A program made the position numbers and the translations under genes. A DNA stretch of 64,000 bases from Panagrolaimus kolymaensis (Eukaryota; Nematoda; Chromadorea; Rhabditida; Panagrolaimidae), in assembly GCA_028622995.1 (NCBI GenBank), contig JAJQJQ010000044.1:1302001-1366000 (forward strand), written 5' to 3'. Shown in pieces: positions 25,201-38,601 of this stretch (the stretch's first letter is position 1; every line of letters begins with the position of its first letter). The notes beneath the pieces were generated by a model. It did no database searches. It worked only from the letters and a program-made list of their open reading frames with translations, and was not told where the DNA came from.

Positions 25201-25879
25201 CACTACTCTTTTTCTTGAATAAAAGAAAAAAAAAATAAAGAAAGGAAGGAAGTGATGTCTCATATTTTATTATTTTTTTACACGTATATCGCAATTTGAA
25301 TGAAAATGAATACAACAAACACACTTTTCTCTTTCGTTTTTGTAAATACAAACATATTTCTTTATTTAAATTTTTTTTAAAACTGTAAATTTTGTCGCCA
25401 TTATGTCTGTCGTTTTTAAAAAGCATCATCGTTAATAGTAGGTAGCAGCCCTCAAGCAGCAAAAGCGAGGGAGGAAGTCAAAGTCGCAGACACAGACACC
25501 CGCTACCACCCATTTGCGACTGGTCGTGGTTGTCGACTACATCCAAAAAAAGAGAGAGAAGAGAGGTGTTGCTTTTTTTTTAATTGAATTGGTCAAACGA
25601 AAAAAATAAGAAGAGGAATGACCAGTGGTCACTTTTTTTATTTTTATTTGTTGTTTACTTTTTTTCTTCCTTCCTCGACGCTGACCAACAACAGCGACGC
25701 TCTGGGTGGTACTGTGTGTTTGAATGAATGTGCATTCGCGTGTCAGTTATATATAAAAAATAATGAAGTCTTCATAATATTTGATAATAATAAATATCCA
25801 TCTTAAAACAAAAAAAAAGAGTGGAGGGTATTAAAAAACAACTTTACATGGTGGTAACAACTAAATGGCACCACACAAA
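22276..25879 (-). promoter_or_regulatory. lin-42 upstream region
   Basis: This 3.6 kb stretch has no convincing gene. Islands at 22630-22840 and 22990-23500 are GC-rich, with CGTCGACGTCGTCGTC, CAGTCAGTCGACGACGACGA and a CCCGGG-containing patch, unlike the surrounding A/T homopolymers. The position, directly upstream of the first lin-42 coding exon, suggests promoter and 5' UTR sequence. Longer open frames on either strand are low-complexity artefacts. Confidence 0.4.
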
Positions 25880-26340
25880 CACCCATACATACAAATAACT
25901 TTTATGAGTCCACCATATTTAAAAAAAAAGAAGCGGCGTTCATGTGTTTGTTGCAATATTTACTTTTTTTATTTATAACTTTTTGCATTCAAAAAAAAAA
26001 AGAAAGAAAACAAAGTTTCATGTTCCATCTTTTTTTACTTTCATTTGCACATATAAAAATGAAGAAGAAAAATAAATTTATTCTGTTTATGGGTAAGTAA
26101 GTTTGTGGGTGGTCAAAAATGGCTGTCACCATTCCAACAAGAACCACAAAAAAATGAGCATCCTTCTTTCTTCCTTCTTTTTTTTCATTGAGCAAAAAAA
26201 AAAGAAGCTAGCGATGAGAAGAAGACTGGCACTGGTAGTTGTTGGTGTTGTACAAAGTAGTCGTCGTCACACTTCTCTTATTATTCCACCAACAAACTAT
26301 TATTTTCTTTTCCTTTTACATTGTGGTCACCACTCAATTA
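25880..26340 (-). repeat. noncoding repeat, copy B of an inverted pair
   Basis: The reverse complement of 12040-12430, diverged mainly by small indels. Copies A and B face each other about 13.5 kb apart and bracket lin-42. The outer end merges into the fragment described at 26341-27030. Confidence 0.75.
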
Positions 26341-27030
26341 AGCATCCAAATTTGAAAAAACAATACGGCGATAACAAAAAATAATCAATAAGTAATGAAA
26401 CAATATTTGATGGAAGATTCGGATTGAGTTTCCGCCATTCATGTTTAGTTGTTGAATCTTCACTTTTGCTAAATGGTAAATTTGTTGACGACGACCAGCA
26501 AGATTGAATAATAACTTTATTAACTTCAAATCTAAAATAATACATGTAAATCAAAAAATCCAAAAAAAGATTCCGATAAAATCACAATAGTATCAGCGAA
26601 ACCTTCAACAAATTTTGGTAGAGTTAATTGAGAATGAGAAGAACCATTATCAAAATAAACATTCAGCAATAATTTTTTCAATCAATCCGATATCACTCAA
26701 TCTTATTTTTCTTCTTTCTGCAAGTTGTTAGTAAATACGTGTGTCAGAAAAAAAAGAAGATGAAGACAACCAAATGCCAGCGAATCGTCGATTGATCACA
26801 ATTTCATAACAAACGCAAAAATTGAACGAATTTGTTTCAATGGTTGAAAATTTGCTAGAATTTGGAAGAGGTAATAAAGAGAACCTCTTTCATGTAAAAA
26901 ATGACAAAGATAGTTTGGAAATGAATGAAAACGCAGCAATGCATTCAAACAAATTACCTTCTCACAACAAAGCCTAAATTTGAAGCAAAAAACGTCAATT
27001 ATATGCGGTTTATGAAAACATTGCAAACTT
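26341..27030 (-). pseudogene. exon fragments resembling the F-box-like family
   Basis: Three minus-strand pieces look coding but do not join cleanly: about 26960-26800, 26700-26580 (NVYFDNGSSHSQLTLPKFVE, then GFADTIVIL) and 26543-26390, which follows a TTTTAG acceptor and ends LNPNLPSNIVSLLIDYFLLS, an F-box-like start. The NVYF phrase recalls the C-terminal exon of the split gene at 6514-9035. No continuous frame or complete gene could be built. I read these as remains of one or two family members, with low confidence. Confidence 0.35.
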
Positions 27031-27467
27031 TTGATGGTTGTTATTGTTAACAGCTAAAATCGAAGAAACTTAAAGAAGTTAATGCTACCAGTAAATAGTA
27101 TGTAAAACATAAAGGGTGATGAATGAGTATTAGTTGAAAGCTTTCAAATCACAAGATAAAAGGCTGCTGCGTTACAACTTTGAGGTATCTTAGACTAACG
27201 AAAATCGTGAAAGCTTAGAAAGGGTTTATTCATTAGTTGATAAAACAAAGCTAATCATGACCAAGTTCCTCAAATCTTTTATTCGGCTTTCTCAGCTAAT
27301 CTGAGAAGTTATAAGCTAATCCCACAAAAACAAAAAAAAGACACAAAAATTCAGAAACATTTTATTCAAAGCACACACACAATAAAATAAATAACACAGG
27401 TTAGTCAGAAATGACAAAAAAGAAACATGAGCAAGTGTGCTATATTAAATACATCATGGCGAGACCA
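27031..27467. other. intergenic spacer
   Basis: No coding signal seen. The part next to 27468 is probably the polyubiquitin 3' UTR, with a minus-strand TTTATT-type signal near 27360-27390. Confidence 0.4.
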
Positions 27468-29381
<1,914 letters not shown>

Positions 29382-30715
29382 ATGAACAACAACAGCAGCC
29401 AACAACACTCAAAATCAATCATCAAAAAGAAAGAAATGCCTACAACTGAAGATCGAACAAGAACGGTGGATGAAGGAAATAATAACAATAATGAAAATAA
29501 TGGAGGACGATCAACAAGATCATCTAGAAAAGTTAATAAACGTCGTAAAAGTGGAAATGGTCGAAAAATGGTTGTAAGTTCTTTTATTTGATTGTAGCTT
29601 CGTGTTGCTTGATTTTGTTGATGGGTGAAAAGGCTTTTATGTGTGAATGTACTCTTTATGTTTTAGGCACCAATGAAATCCACCGTAGCAGCAGCAAAAA
29701 CGCCAACAATTGAAGAACCTAAAATTGATACAACCTCATCTGAACCACAACCATCTCCACGTTCATCATCTCAAAAAAGTGATTCAACAAATACAAATCG
29801 TTCAACTTCATCAATATCTTCAACTCGAAATGATAAAGAAATAATGGGAAATGGTGAAGCTCAAGGAGGTGTTGTTGCTCCACCACCTCGTGGAACGGTC
29901 AAACGATTCTTTCTCAAATTTTCTGAAAAAATTGGTGGAATTGAAAAAACTGAATATTCTCAACAATTTTTGGAATCCTTTAAAGATATCGATAATTATA
30001 AACTTGCTTTAGAAGATGTTGTGGAAAATTTGATTGGTATTGCTCAACGTAATTCAAAGCTGTTTCAACGTCCACTCGAACGCATGCAATTTGAATATTA
30101 TGATAATGAAAATCCATATGAACAATTAACTCCTGCTCTTCGATCAACTGTTGCATTGTTTAATAATAATCCAATTGAAAAACATATTAAATGCGTTGAA
30201 AAACTTGGTACATTACATCGAGATTTTCATCGTCGTGCTCGACGTTCATTAAGAGATATTCGACAATTTCTATGTGTGGATTTTGATGAATTATGTCAAG
30301 CTAGAAATGGTATGTTTGTTTTCTTTATCAAAGGTTTGGGAATGGAAACGTTAATGGTTCAATTGGTGATGCTTGTGATCTTACTAATACTTCTCTTTTT
30401 TCAGTTCTAAATCAACGCCGTCAAGATATGGATTATGCTAAACATGAACTCAGAAATGCTAAAGCTCCTGAAGTTATTCAAATGAAAAATATCGTTTATG
30501 AAAATGCATCACAAACATTTGAAGCTGAATTACAAAAGGTTGGTGAACTTTTTCTTGTTTTAAAACTATTGCTTTTATGGAAGTTGTTTTTTTAGGTACT
30601 CAAATTTCTTGATAAATTTCCACGTCAAAAAGAATCACATTTAAAGAATATTCAAAACTTTTTCACGATTTATAAACTTTATCATGAACAAATGTCAATT
30701 CATCTGAAACTTTAA
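29382..30715 (+). CDS. BAR-domain protein, endophilin-like
   Basis: BAR domains dimerise into a curved bundle that senses or makes membrane curvature in endocytosis and trafficking. Exons 29382-29573, 29667-30309, 30405-30538 and 30596-30715 give 362 residues. A disordered Ser/Thr/Asn-rich N-terminus (1-145) with a basic patch (RSSRKVNKRRKS) precedes the helical domain, which starts KRFFLKFSEKIGGIEKTEYS, much like the endophilin phrase F-S-E-K-x-G-G-x-E-x-T. It includes NQRRQDMDYAKHEL, the usual R-x-D-Y-D-x-A-K type signature. There is no SH3 domain: the protein ends after the BAR domain (YHEQMSIHLKL). A second ATG at 29436 is possible. It is the first of three closely spaced plus-strand genes; the following 320 bp hold no other gene. 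Confidence 0.8.
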
Positions 30716-31035
30716 AAGAGAAATTTATATGTTTGTATGTATGTGTTTTTTGTGTATTTGATATGTGCAAAATAATAATAAAAAGTTGATTAAAAAAGTA
30801 TGTATTTGAAATGGAATCCTTGGATTTGTTAGTGTGAGATCAAACAAGCTCGCTATTATTTACCGTAAGCAACATCCTCCATATTTTGATTCTCTTTGGC
30901 TAAATGCAGCCTATTTGACAACTCTAAAACAGTTGCTTGCTTTTTTTCATCCTCGCCATTTTTATCTTCCTCTTCTTCCATTCATCAAACAAATGAAATT
31001 ACAGCATCAGCTTTATTTGAATCAAAAATATTAAT

Positions 31036-32723
31036 ATGACCATTCCATTATGTCATGCATGCTTCAAATCACTTTCTGGTAACCTTGAAGATATTGAAGA
31101 AGTAGCTGAATATCATCAATGCTGTTTATGCTTTGGACTATTAAATCCAACAATATATCAAAAAATTATTGAACAAACTAAAGAAGAATATTCAAAGAAT
31201 GGTTATGATGGGAAAACCTTTGTTTTAGCAGTCAATTTTCCTGTATCTCAATTATTTCGTGAGCTGTTCATTCAAAAATTGGTTGATAAGAAATGGATTG
31301 ATATGACTATGTCTCCTAAATCTGTGCTAACGTATAATTTGATGTCAAAATTTAGACAGGTTTGTTGTTGATTGTTTTTGTATTTGCATGAGTCGTAAAA
31401 GCTGCTGATTTTTGATCTTCGAAAAAGTTTCAAATTCACAACTAATTATAACTTTTTTAGGATGGTTTTCTAAAGCCAAGTTTAGCTGGTGATTTGATTA
31501 TGACTGTTACATTTGAAAATGATGAATTTGTTCAACGTGATACTGATTTCTTTCTTTGTCATAAACCTCATGGATTCCTTTCTACTGGACGAAAACGTAA
31601 AACTGTAGAAGATGATGACATAAAGAATTTGTTCACAAAAGTCAAAGTTCAATCTCTTGTTGATCAGCTTTCATTGAGTATAATCAAGTAAAGCAACTTT
31701 ACTTTTTTCTAATAACACTTTCATATTTCTCTTTTCAGATCATTTGAATTCGTTTCTCCAACTCAAGAACTCAATTCCACTATCTCCTTTTTGCGTGATC
31801 TTGTTTATATCGGTGGAAGATATTGCAAATATTCAAGAAGTCTTCCACAATCTCCATGGACTCCAAATCATGAAACACCAAAAATTCTGGGAAACAGTGT
31901 ATCTGAAATGGTTTCAACTTCAATGAAAGATTATTTTCGATGTGATTCCACGACTTTTGTTGCTTCTGGAAGAGAAGATGTTGATGTTCGAATGCTTGGT
32001 AAAGGTCGACCATTTGCTGTTGTACTCAAAAATGCAAGAAAATGGGCTGATATGTACAATAAAGATGCAAGAGAAAAAGTTTTGACAATGTTAAAGGCAA
32101 AAGTTAATTCAGCAAATAAAGATGTTGAAATTGGAGATTTAGTTATTGTGACTCAAAAGGATACTCTGCTGCTTAATGTTGGACAAGAAGGTGAGGTTTT
32201 TATCGTTTTTACTAATTTCATAGAAGCTTTGTTTCAGAAAAGAAGAAAACTTACACGGCTCTTTGTTATTCTCGTGATACTGTTACTCAAGAAATGGCAA
32301 GAAAACTTGAAGCTGCTATGCCTATTGAAATCACTCAACTTACTCCCGTTCGAGTTCTCTTTCGTCGACCATTGATTGATCGAAAACGAACTATTCATGC
32401 AGCGAAGATTCAAATATTAGATGATCATTATTTTTACTTAAGGTAATTTTTTGGTGTTAACTCTGTTTTTTCATTTGTTTTGCTTTTTCAGTGTTGAAAC
32501 TCAAGCTGGAACGTATGTTAAAGAATTTGTTCATAGTGATTTTGGACGAACTCGTCCTTCCGTTGGTACATTACTTGGTTTTGAATTAACTGATGGGTTA
32601 TCTATTGTTGAATTGGATGTTGAAGCTGTTGATCTTGAATGGCCACCAAAGAAATCAACTAAAATTGTTGAAGTTAACGTCGCAAATGCAGCTGTTGAAG
32701 TTGAAGTTAATGATGGAATATAA
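31036..32723 (+). CDS. tRNA pseudouridine synthase PUS10
   Basis: PUS10 makes pseudouridine 54/55 in tRNA T-loops and also aids microRNA processing in animals. Exons 31036-31359, 31461-31687, 31739-32190, 32238-32442 and 32492-32723 give 479 residues. The N-terminal part has paired CxxC motifs (CHACFK and CCLCFG) forming the zinc-binding accessory domain. The catalytic domain contains the signature YIGGRYCKYSRSLPQSPW and VASGREDVDVRMLGKGRPF, where the Asp of GRED (about residue 264) is the expected catalytic residue. Near the C-terminus is VETQAGTYVKEFVHSDFGRT, also typical. It lies 320 bp after the BAR gene and 200 bp before TOP3B, all on the plus strand. No damage is seen. Confidence 0.95.
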
Positions 32724-32922
32724 TAATAATTTTTAATTTGTTGTTTATGTTTAATGCTTTGTTGAGTTTGATAAATTTTATTGTTGTTGTTATGTTTTTT
32801 GGATTATTGTTTGATGGAAGTTGTTTTTTCAACGGTTTTATCTTTTTCAAAGAAACTTGAAGGATTTCTTTGGATTATCTGAATTTGTTTTGATAATTAT
32901 GTTTAGGCTTTAACAAAAAAGG

Positions 32923-35900
32923 ATGAGTGCCACGGTATTAATGGTAGCTGAAAAGCCAATTTTGGCTGAATCCATTGCTAAAATTCTTTCGAATGGAAAG
33001 TTACAATCCCGCAAAGGTATGAATGGAGCATGCTCGGTTCATGAATACCAAGACACCTTTCTTGGACGACCAGCTCGTTTCAAAGTTACATCAACCTGTG
33101 GACACGTTATGGGGTTAGACTTCCCTCCTAAATACAATAATTGGGATCGAGTTGATCCAATCGATCTTTTCTCATGTGATACAGAAAAGAAAGAAGCAAA
33201 CCCAAAATTAAAAATGGTTAAATATTTACACACCGAAGCTAAAGGATGCGATTATCTTGTTTTATGGTTGGATTGTGATAAAGAAGGTGAAAATATTTGT
33301 TTTGAAGTTATCGATTCTGTTAAAGGTTCAATGAAACGAACAGATATGGAATTTATTTTTAGGTAAGTAAACCAAAGCATAAATTTTTGAAGGAAACTAA
33401 TAAGCATTGATTTTTTAGAGCCCATTTCTCTGCAATTAGCGATAAAGAAATAAAACAAGCAATGAAAAATTTAATTAAACCTAATTTAAATGAATCTCTT
33501 TCGGTTGATGCAAGACAAGAATTGGATTTGAGAGTTGGTTGTGCGTTTACTCGATTTCAAACAAGATATTTTCAAGTATGTTTTTTTATTGTTTTTTTTT
33601 GGATTCTGAATTACTGAAGCTTTGAGTTTCTTGATAATCAGCGGCGGCTTTATTAACTCAAATTTTTTTTTTGCAAATAACGAAGCTTCAATAATTCAAG
33701 CATTTATTTTTGTTTTGGATTTTTATTAACCAAATTTATTTGTCTTTTTTTTCCAGGATAAATATGGCGATTTGGATTCCACATGCATTTCATTTGGTCC
33801 ATGTCAAACTCCAACTTTATCCTTTTGTGTAAAGCGTCATGATCAAATCATTGAATTTACACCGGAACCATATTGGGTTTTACAAACCACCATTGAAACT
33901 CCATCAGGTAAAGGAATAAAACTGGATTGGAATCGTGAAAGAATATTTGATCGAGAAATAGCCAATGTTTTTCTTTCAAGAGTTAAATCTTGTGATTCTG
34001 TAAAATTATCTTCAATTTCATCCAAAGAATCAAGAAAAGAAAAGCCCACAGCTTTAAATACAGTGGAATTGCTTCGAGTTGCTTCATCTTCACTTGGACT
34101 TGGTCCAGCTCAAACTATGTCGAATGCAGAACATTTATACACTCATGGTTATATTAGTTATCCACGAACTGAAACCACAGCATATCCAAATAGTTTTGAT
34201 TTTAATTTTGTACTAAAATTATTAAAATCAGGAAAATATGCGGATATTGCACAACAAATTTTGGATGATGGAATACATAAACCTAAATCAGGTGAAAATA
34301 AAGGCGATCATCCTCCAATAACTCCAATGAAAGCAAATAATGGATATTTGTCTGGTGATCAGCTAAGAATATATGATTATGTTACAGCTCATTTTTTGGG
34401 AACTATTATGAAACCATGCAAATATATGGTTTCCACTTTTAAGTAAGTCCGCTATTTTACAGTATCTTTTTTCTTAAAAGTTAATAAATCGTTTGCTTTT
34501 TAGATTCACAGCAAACACCGAAACTTTTACCCTTCAAAGTCGAAAGGTTATTGATCCTGGGTTTACTCAAGTTATGACATGGCAACAAATAACAGATGAT
34601 GAAAGTTTTTCTGATTTTAAAGAAGGTCAAAATTATCGAATTGATAATGTTGATTTAATTGAACGAAAAACTTCGCCACCTGATTATTTAACAGAATCTG
34701 AACTTATTACTTTAATGGAAAAATATGGAATTGGAACGGATGCAAGTATTCCCGTTCATATAACTAATATTTCATCAAGAAATTATGTTACTGTAAGTCT
34801 TTCTTTTCACGATTGATATTTGCCTCGAAAGGAATTTTTTAAAAGAGAGAGTTAATGGTTGCATTTTTTTTTAGGTTGAATCTGGTCGAAGACTTATTCC
34901 AACTAAACTTGGTGTAGCTTTAGTTCATGGTTATCGTAAAATTGATCCCGAACTTATTTTACCAACTATGAGATCTGAAATTGAAACCCAACTCAATCTA
35001 ATTGCAAGTGGAAAAGTTAAATATGATGAAGTGACATTTCATGTTCTTGAAATGTTCCGACTTAAATTTAAATATTTTGTTCAAAATGTCGCTAAAATTG
35101 ATGCACTTTTTGAAGATTCTTTCACGACTTTAGCAGATTCAGGCAAACCATTTTCTCGATGTGGAAAATGTAAAAGATTTATGAAATTAGTGGCTTCTCG
35201 ACCTCAAAGACTTTATTGCCCAATTTGTCAAGAAACTTTAGCTCTTCCAACGGGACGTGATGGAAGCGTACGATTACATGGAGAAAATAAATGTCCATTA
35301 GATAATTTTGATTTACTTTATTGGGCTGCAAGTGGAGGAAAGCTCGCGGATTCATGGTCATTTTGTCCATATTGTTTTAATAATCCACCTTTTGAAGATA
35401 TGAAAAAGGGTTCAGGTTGTAATAATTGTACCCATCCTACTTGTAAACATGGAATGATGTAAGTCAATTTTTATTTTTATTTTTGAATAGGTGGCAAACG
35501 GATACATTTTTAGTGCTCAAAGCATTTGTCAATGCTTGAATGAATGCAATAATGGAGCTGGCGTTCTCGTTTTGGACCCTCAATCTGGACCTAAATGGCG
35601 TTTAGCTTGTAATCGATGCCCTTCAGTTGTTACAGCTTTTGAAGGAGCTTCCAAATTTAAACTTCTTGATAAAGAATGCAGCGATTGTGGAGCTAAATAT
35701 GTTCATGCTGAATACGCAAAGGTTGGATTATCTTAGACTTAATTTTGAATTTCTTAAGTTTGAATTTTTTTTAGGATAAATCAAAAATTCCTTCTGGTGA
35801 TTTATCTTTTAATGGATGTATTTTTTGTTTAAAAGATTTTCTTGGTCCATGTGTTAATTTAATTCATGCTCAATTAACAGATAATATTCAACGAATTAAT

Positions 35901-36029
35901 ACCAATCGAGGAGGCCGAGGTGGCGGAAGAGGAGGTGGCCGTGGAAGAGGTGGTGGAAGAGGCGGAAGAGGACGTGGGGGACCTTCTCGAGGTGGAAGTT
36001 CAAGAGGAAGAGGTGGAGGAGATTATTAA
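32923..36029 (+). CDS. DNA/RNA topoisomerase III beta
   Basis: TOP3B is a type IA topoisomerase that relaxes single-stranded DNA and RNA, usually with TDRD3 on mRNPs. Exons 32923-33362, 33419-33575, 33757-34442, 34504-34792, 34875-35458, 35514-35721 and 35775-36029 give 872 residues. The Toprim domain starts [20 protein letters not shown] and has the metal-binding [11 protein letters not shown]. The catalytic Tyr is in [14 protein letters not shown] (residue 334; human TOP3B uses Tyr336). Several CxxC zinc pairs ([22 protein letters not shown]) and a C-terminal RGG box ([19 protein letters not shown]) follow, matching TOP3B rather than TOP3A. The acceptor before exon 6 is at 35512-35513; a weaker AG at 35489-35490 breaks the frame. 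It is probably the last gene of the operon. Confidence 0.97.
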
Positions 36030-36260
36030 AAATGATTGAAAGTTTTTTTTGTAGTTTCATGTTTGTTTCGAATTGTTTGTTTTTTGGCTTTTAGCGACAT
36101 TTTGTTATTATTGAAATTTACTATTTATTTTTAAATAAATGTTTGAAAAAAAAAATTGAGAGCTTTAAAAAAAATTAATTTTTGAGGTTGAAGAAAAGTT
36201 TTAAATACTCGATGAAAATTTTTTTGATGTGGAAAGCATTGATTTCGGGCAATTTTGTTT

Positions 36261-36672
36261 TCATGCGTAATCTTCGTTACTTTCCTAAAAAAATTAAACA
36301 AAAACCTAAAATTTAAATGAATTTAATTTACTCGAATATTATCGATGCTTCTTCGAGCTCGTAATTGATTTTGAAAGGTTGTCCAAATATTTGCTGCATT
36401 TTGTAAAGCTTCAAGGTTTTGCTATAAAAAATTATCCTCATTTTTAAAGCCCTTAAAAATCAAAGAAAAAAGCTTACTTTAGAAATTTGATGATAATTTT
36501 GAAGATTTCCATTCACAAAATCATATATTTGTTGTTTTCGCTGAATATAATTATTGAGGCCATTTTGGAAGTTTTGAACATCTTGAGGATTATAATTGTT
36601 TTGCCACCACCATGAATAAGCAGTTGCAAAAAGGCAGAAAAAGATAAGAACTTTGAAAATAAAAGAAACCAT
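36261..36672 (-). CDS. small secreted protein of unknown function
   Basis: Exons 36672-36478, 36421-36332 and 36284-36261 give 102 residues. The first 20 (MVSFIFKVLIFFCLFATAYS) form a clear signal peptide with a cut expected before WWWQNN. The mature part is Gln/Asn-rich and helical (DVQNFQNGLNNYIQRKQQIY) without cysteines. A possible dibasic-type cleavage site occurs in RARRSIDN near the C-terminus. The third exon adds only seven residues. I recognise no family. It could be a secreted structural peptide or an effector-like worm protein; the sequence gives no stronger clue. It is convergent with TOP3B, whose stop is 232 bp away. Confidence 0.65.
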
Positions 36673-37272
36673 GGTTTTTTAAGGATTAAAAAAAATTACT
36701 TGAGTGATTGAAATTTGAAGAAAATAAATTGATGGAGTTTCTGAATTTTTGGATCCATTTTATATTAAAATTTTTGTTATTTTAGCCAATCCTTTAAATG
36801 AAAATATCTGTAAATTTTTGAAACTTCTGAATAATTCAAGAAAGATCATTTTCTATGGAATTCTTAAAATAATAATAAAAAAGCAATTAGTCATTTTTCT
36901 AAGACAAAAAGGTGAGTCATTACAGTAAATATTACTCGGTGTAATTATTTTAAATCCATGGGAAAGTAATTTTTTAAATTTGCAATTCTATGTTTTTCTT
37001 TTTTTTAAGTGTGTATAATAAACCCATTATTTCCGTAACGGAGTTCATGTCTTTTTTTAGGTGGGCATGGGAGTCTTTGATAAAAAATAAACAACTTATC
37101 TTTTTTTTTTAAAACAAACATGTTTATTTCTTTCACCTATATAAAAAGCGTGTAAAAGCAAGAAGCCAAAGTAAAAATTGGAATTTTATTTATTTATTTT
37201 GTCGGATAAATTAGTGGGTTTTGTAATTTTTTGTTGCGGCGAAATCAATTTCTTTTTCTTCTTCAAAAAAAA

Positions 37273-38601
37273 ATGGTAAATTTCTGGTGGATTTTTATTA
37301 TTTTATTCTCCCACATTCAAATTTCTCTAGCAGGTAAGTAAAAAACCCGATTTAATTTAATACTAGGCGCTACGCGGACCTTCGGTCCGCCATGAAGCTT
37401 GTTTTATGTAAATTATTACGAAAATTTTGTCATTAATTATTTGATCTTTACTCTGAAAGATAAGATCGCCATCTCCGCAACATCGCAGGCTAATTTACTT
37501 CTTTAAGGTCCTCTAAGCTTGTCCTAAATTGCCCCTAACAATTCCTATAGCATAATAATCAATTGCAAACGATTTCTCAACTTCCTCTCAATTTAGATCC
37601 TACAAAACCATTTTCAAAGACCCCCAATTGTTAATTGCTCCTCAAAGTTAGCCCCTTGAATCTTTTCCTTGCTATTGGGGCTTTGGATATATTTTTTGTT
37701 ATTGAATCATTGGATAACAACAATCACTTCCTCAAAAAACAAACGACCGTTCATCATCGCTTCCTCTTTATGAAATGCAAACGCGTTTTCTTTTCTTGCG
37801 CATTCATTCTTTCTTGTATATGCAAATTTTTTCATTTTCTTTACGATTTTCCCATGAAGCATTTCCAGACCCCGAAAAAACGAACGCACAATCAAAATTA
37901 CTAGGAAGGAAAAATAAAATAATTACTACTGTACTTTTTTTGTAGAAACAGGAATAATAACAACATGGGGAAATGATGCAATGAATAAATATTGTAAAAA
38001 TCATGCTAAATGTGACCCAAATAATGGTCCATGGCTTTGTTCAGCCCAGATGGTTAAAGCTGATTGCCCAACCAAACCAGGAAAAGATACAAATGAACAA
38101 AATAAATTTAAACAAATTTGTCGTTTCGGAGAATATGGAAATGGAACGATTGATAATATTTTTATTTCACCCGAAGATTCTCATCGTTGCCTAACATGTT
38201 CCATTCCAGTTTGTGATACCTTTGATTATCCATTTGTTAAAATTGATTGTGAAAAAGATATTTGTGTGAAAAACGCAAATGGAAAAAAATCAATCAATAC
38301 AAAACAAATGGATGCATGCCCAAGTAATCATCAAAAAAATGTTGCTAAATGTTGTATGTGGGGAATCACGAAATCCAAAGATTATTGTTCGTGTGTAAAT
38401 ATTGAAACTTTGGATGTCAATAAAAAAACCATGGATGCCCTTGGTTGTAATGGTAAATGTGAAAATGGACAATGGGATATTGGAAGAAAATGTAATAATA
38501 AAAGAAAAAGAAAAATTCGATCCCATCATAAAAAACGAGCAGCAAAGAAAGGAGAAAGCATTTCTTATTCAAAATTGATCGGACTTTTATTTAACTTTTG
38601 A
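37273..38601 (+). CDS. secreted cysteine-rich protein
   Basis: Exons 37273-37333 and 37946-38601 give 238 residues. Exon 1 encodes just the signal peptide (MVNFWWIFIILFSHIQISLA). The mature protein has about 20 cysteines in pairs such as CRF, CLTCSIPVC, CCMWG, CSC and CNGKC, so it is probably disulfide-stabilised outside the cell. It ends with a very basic segment (NKRKRKIRSHHKKRAAKKG) and then a hydrophobic tail (YSKLIGLLFNF). One N-glycosylation site, NGT, is visible. I recognise no family. The single 612 bp intron is ten times the local norm because a Helitron-like element fills most of it. Confidence 0.65.
37363..37910 (-). mobile_element. Helitron-like non-autonomous element in an intron
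   Basis: Read on the minus strand, the element starts TCCTTCCTAGTAATTTTGAT and ends with a hairpin (GCGGACC, loop GAA, GGTCCGC), a 7-base spacer and CTAG, followed by a host T. A 3' hairpin shortly before CTRR-T is the classic Helitron terminus. It shares its start and hairpin layout with the sequence at 57615-58057. It is 548 bp, has no coding capacity, and lies inside the intron of the Cys-rich secreted protein. Confidence 0.65.

Noticed and set aside
35491..35513. Alternative acceptor GAATAG before TOP3B exon 6
   Set aside because: Using it breaks the frame of the zinc-finger region; the acceptor ending at 35513 joins in phase and keeps the CxC pattern.
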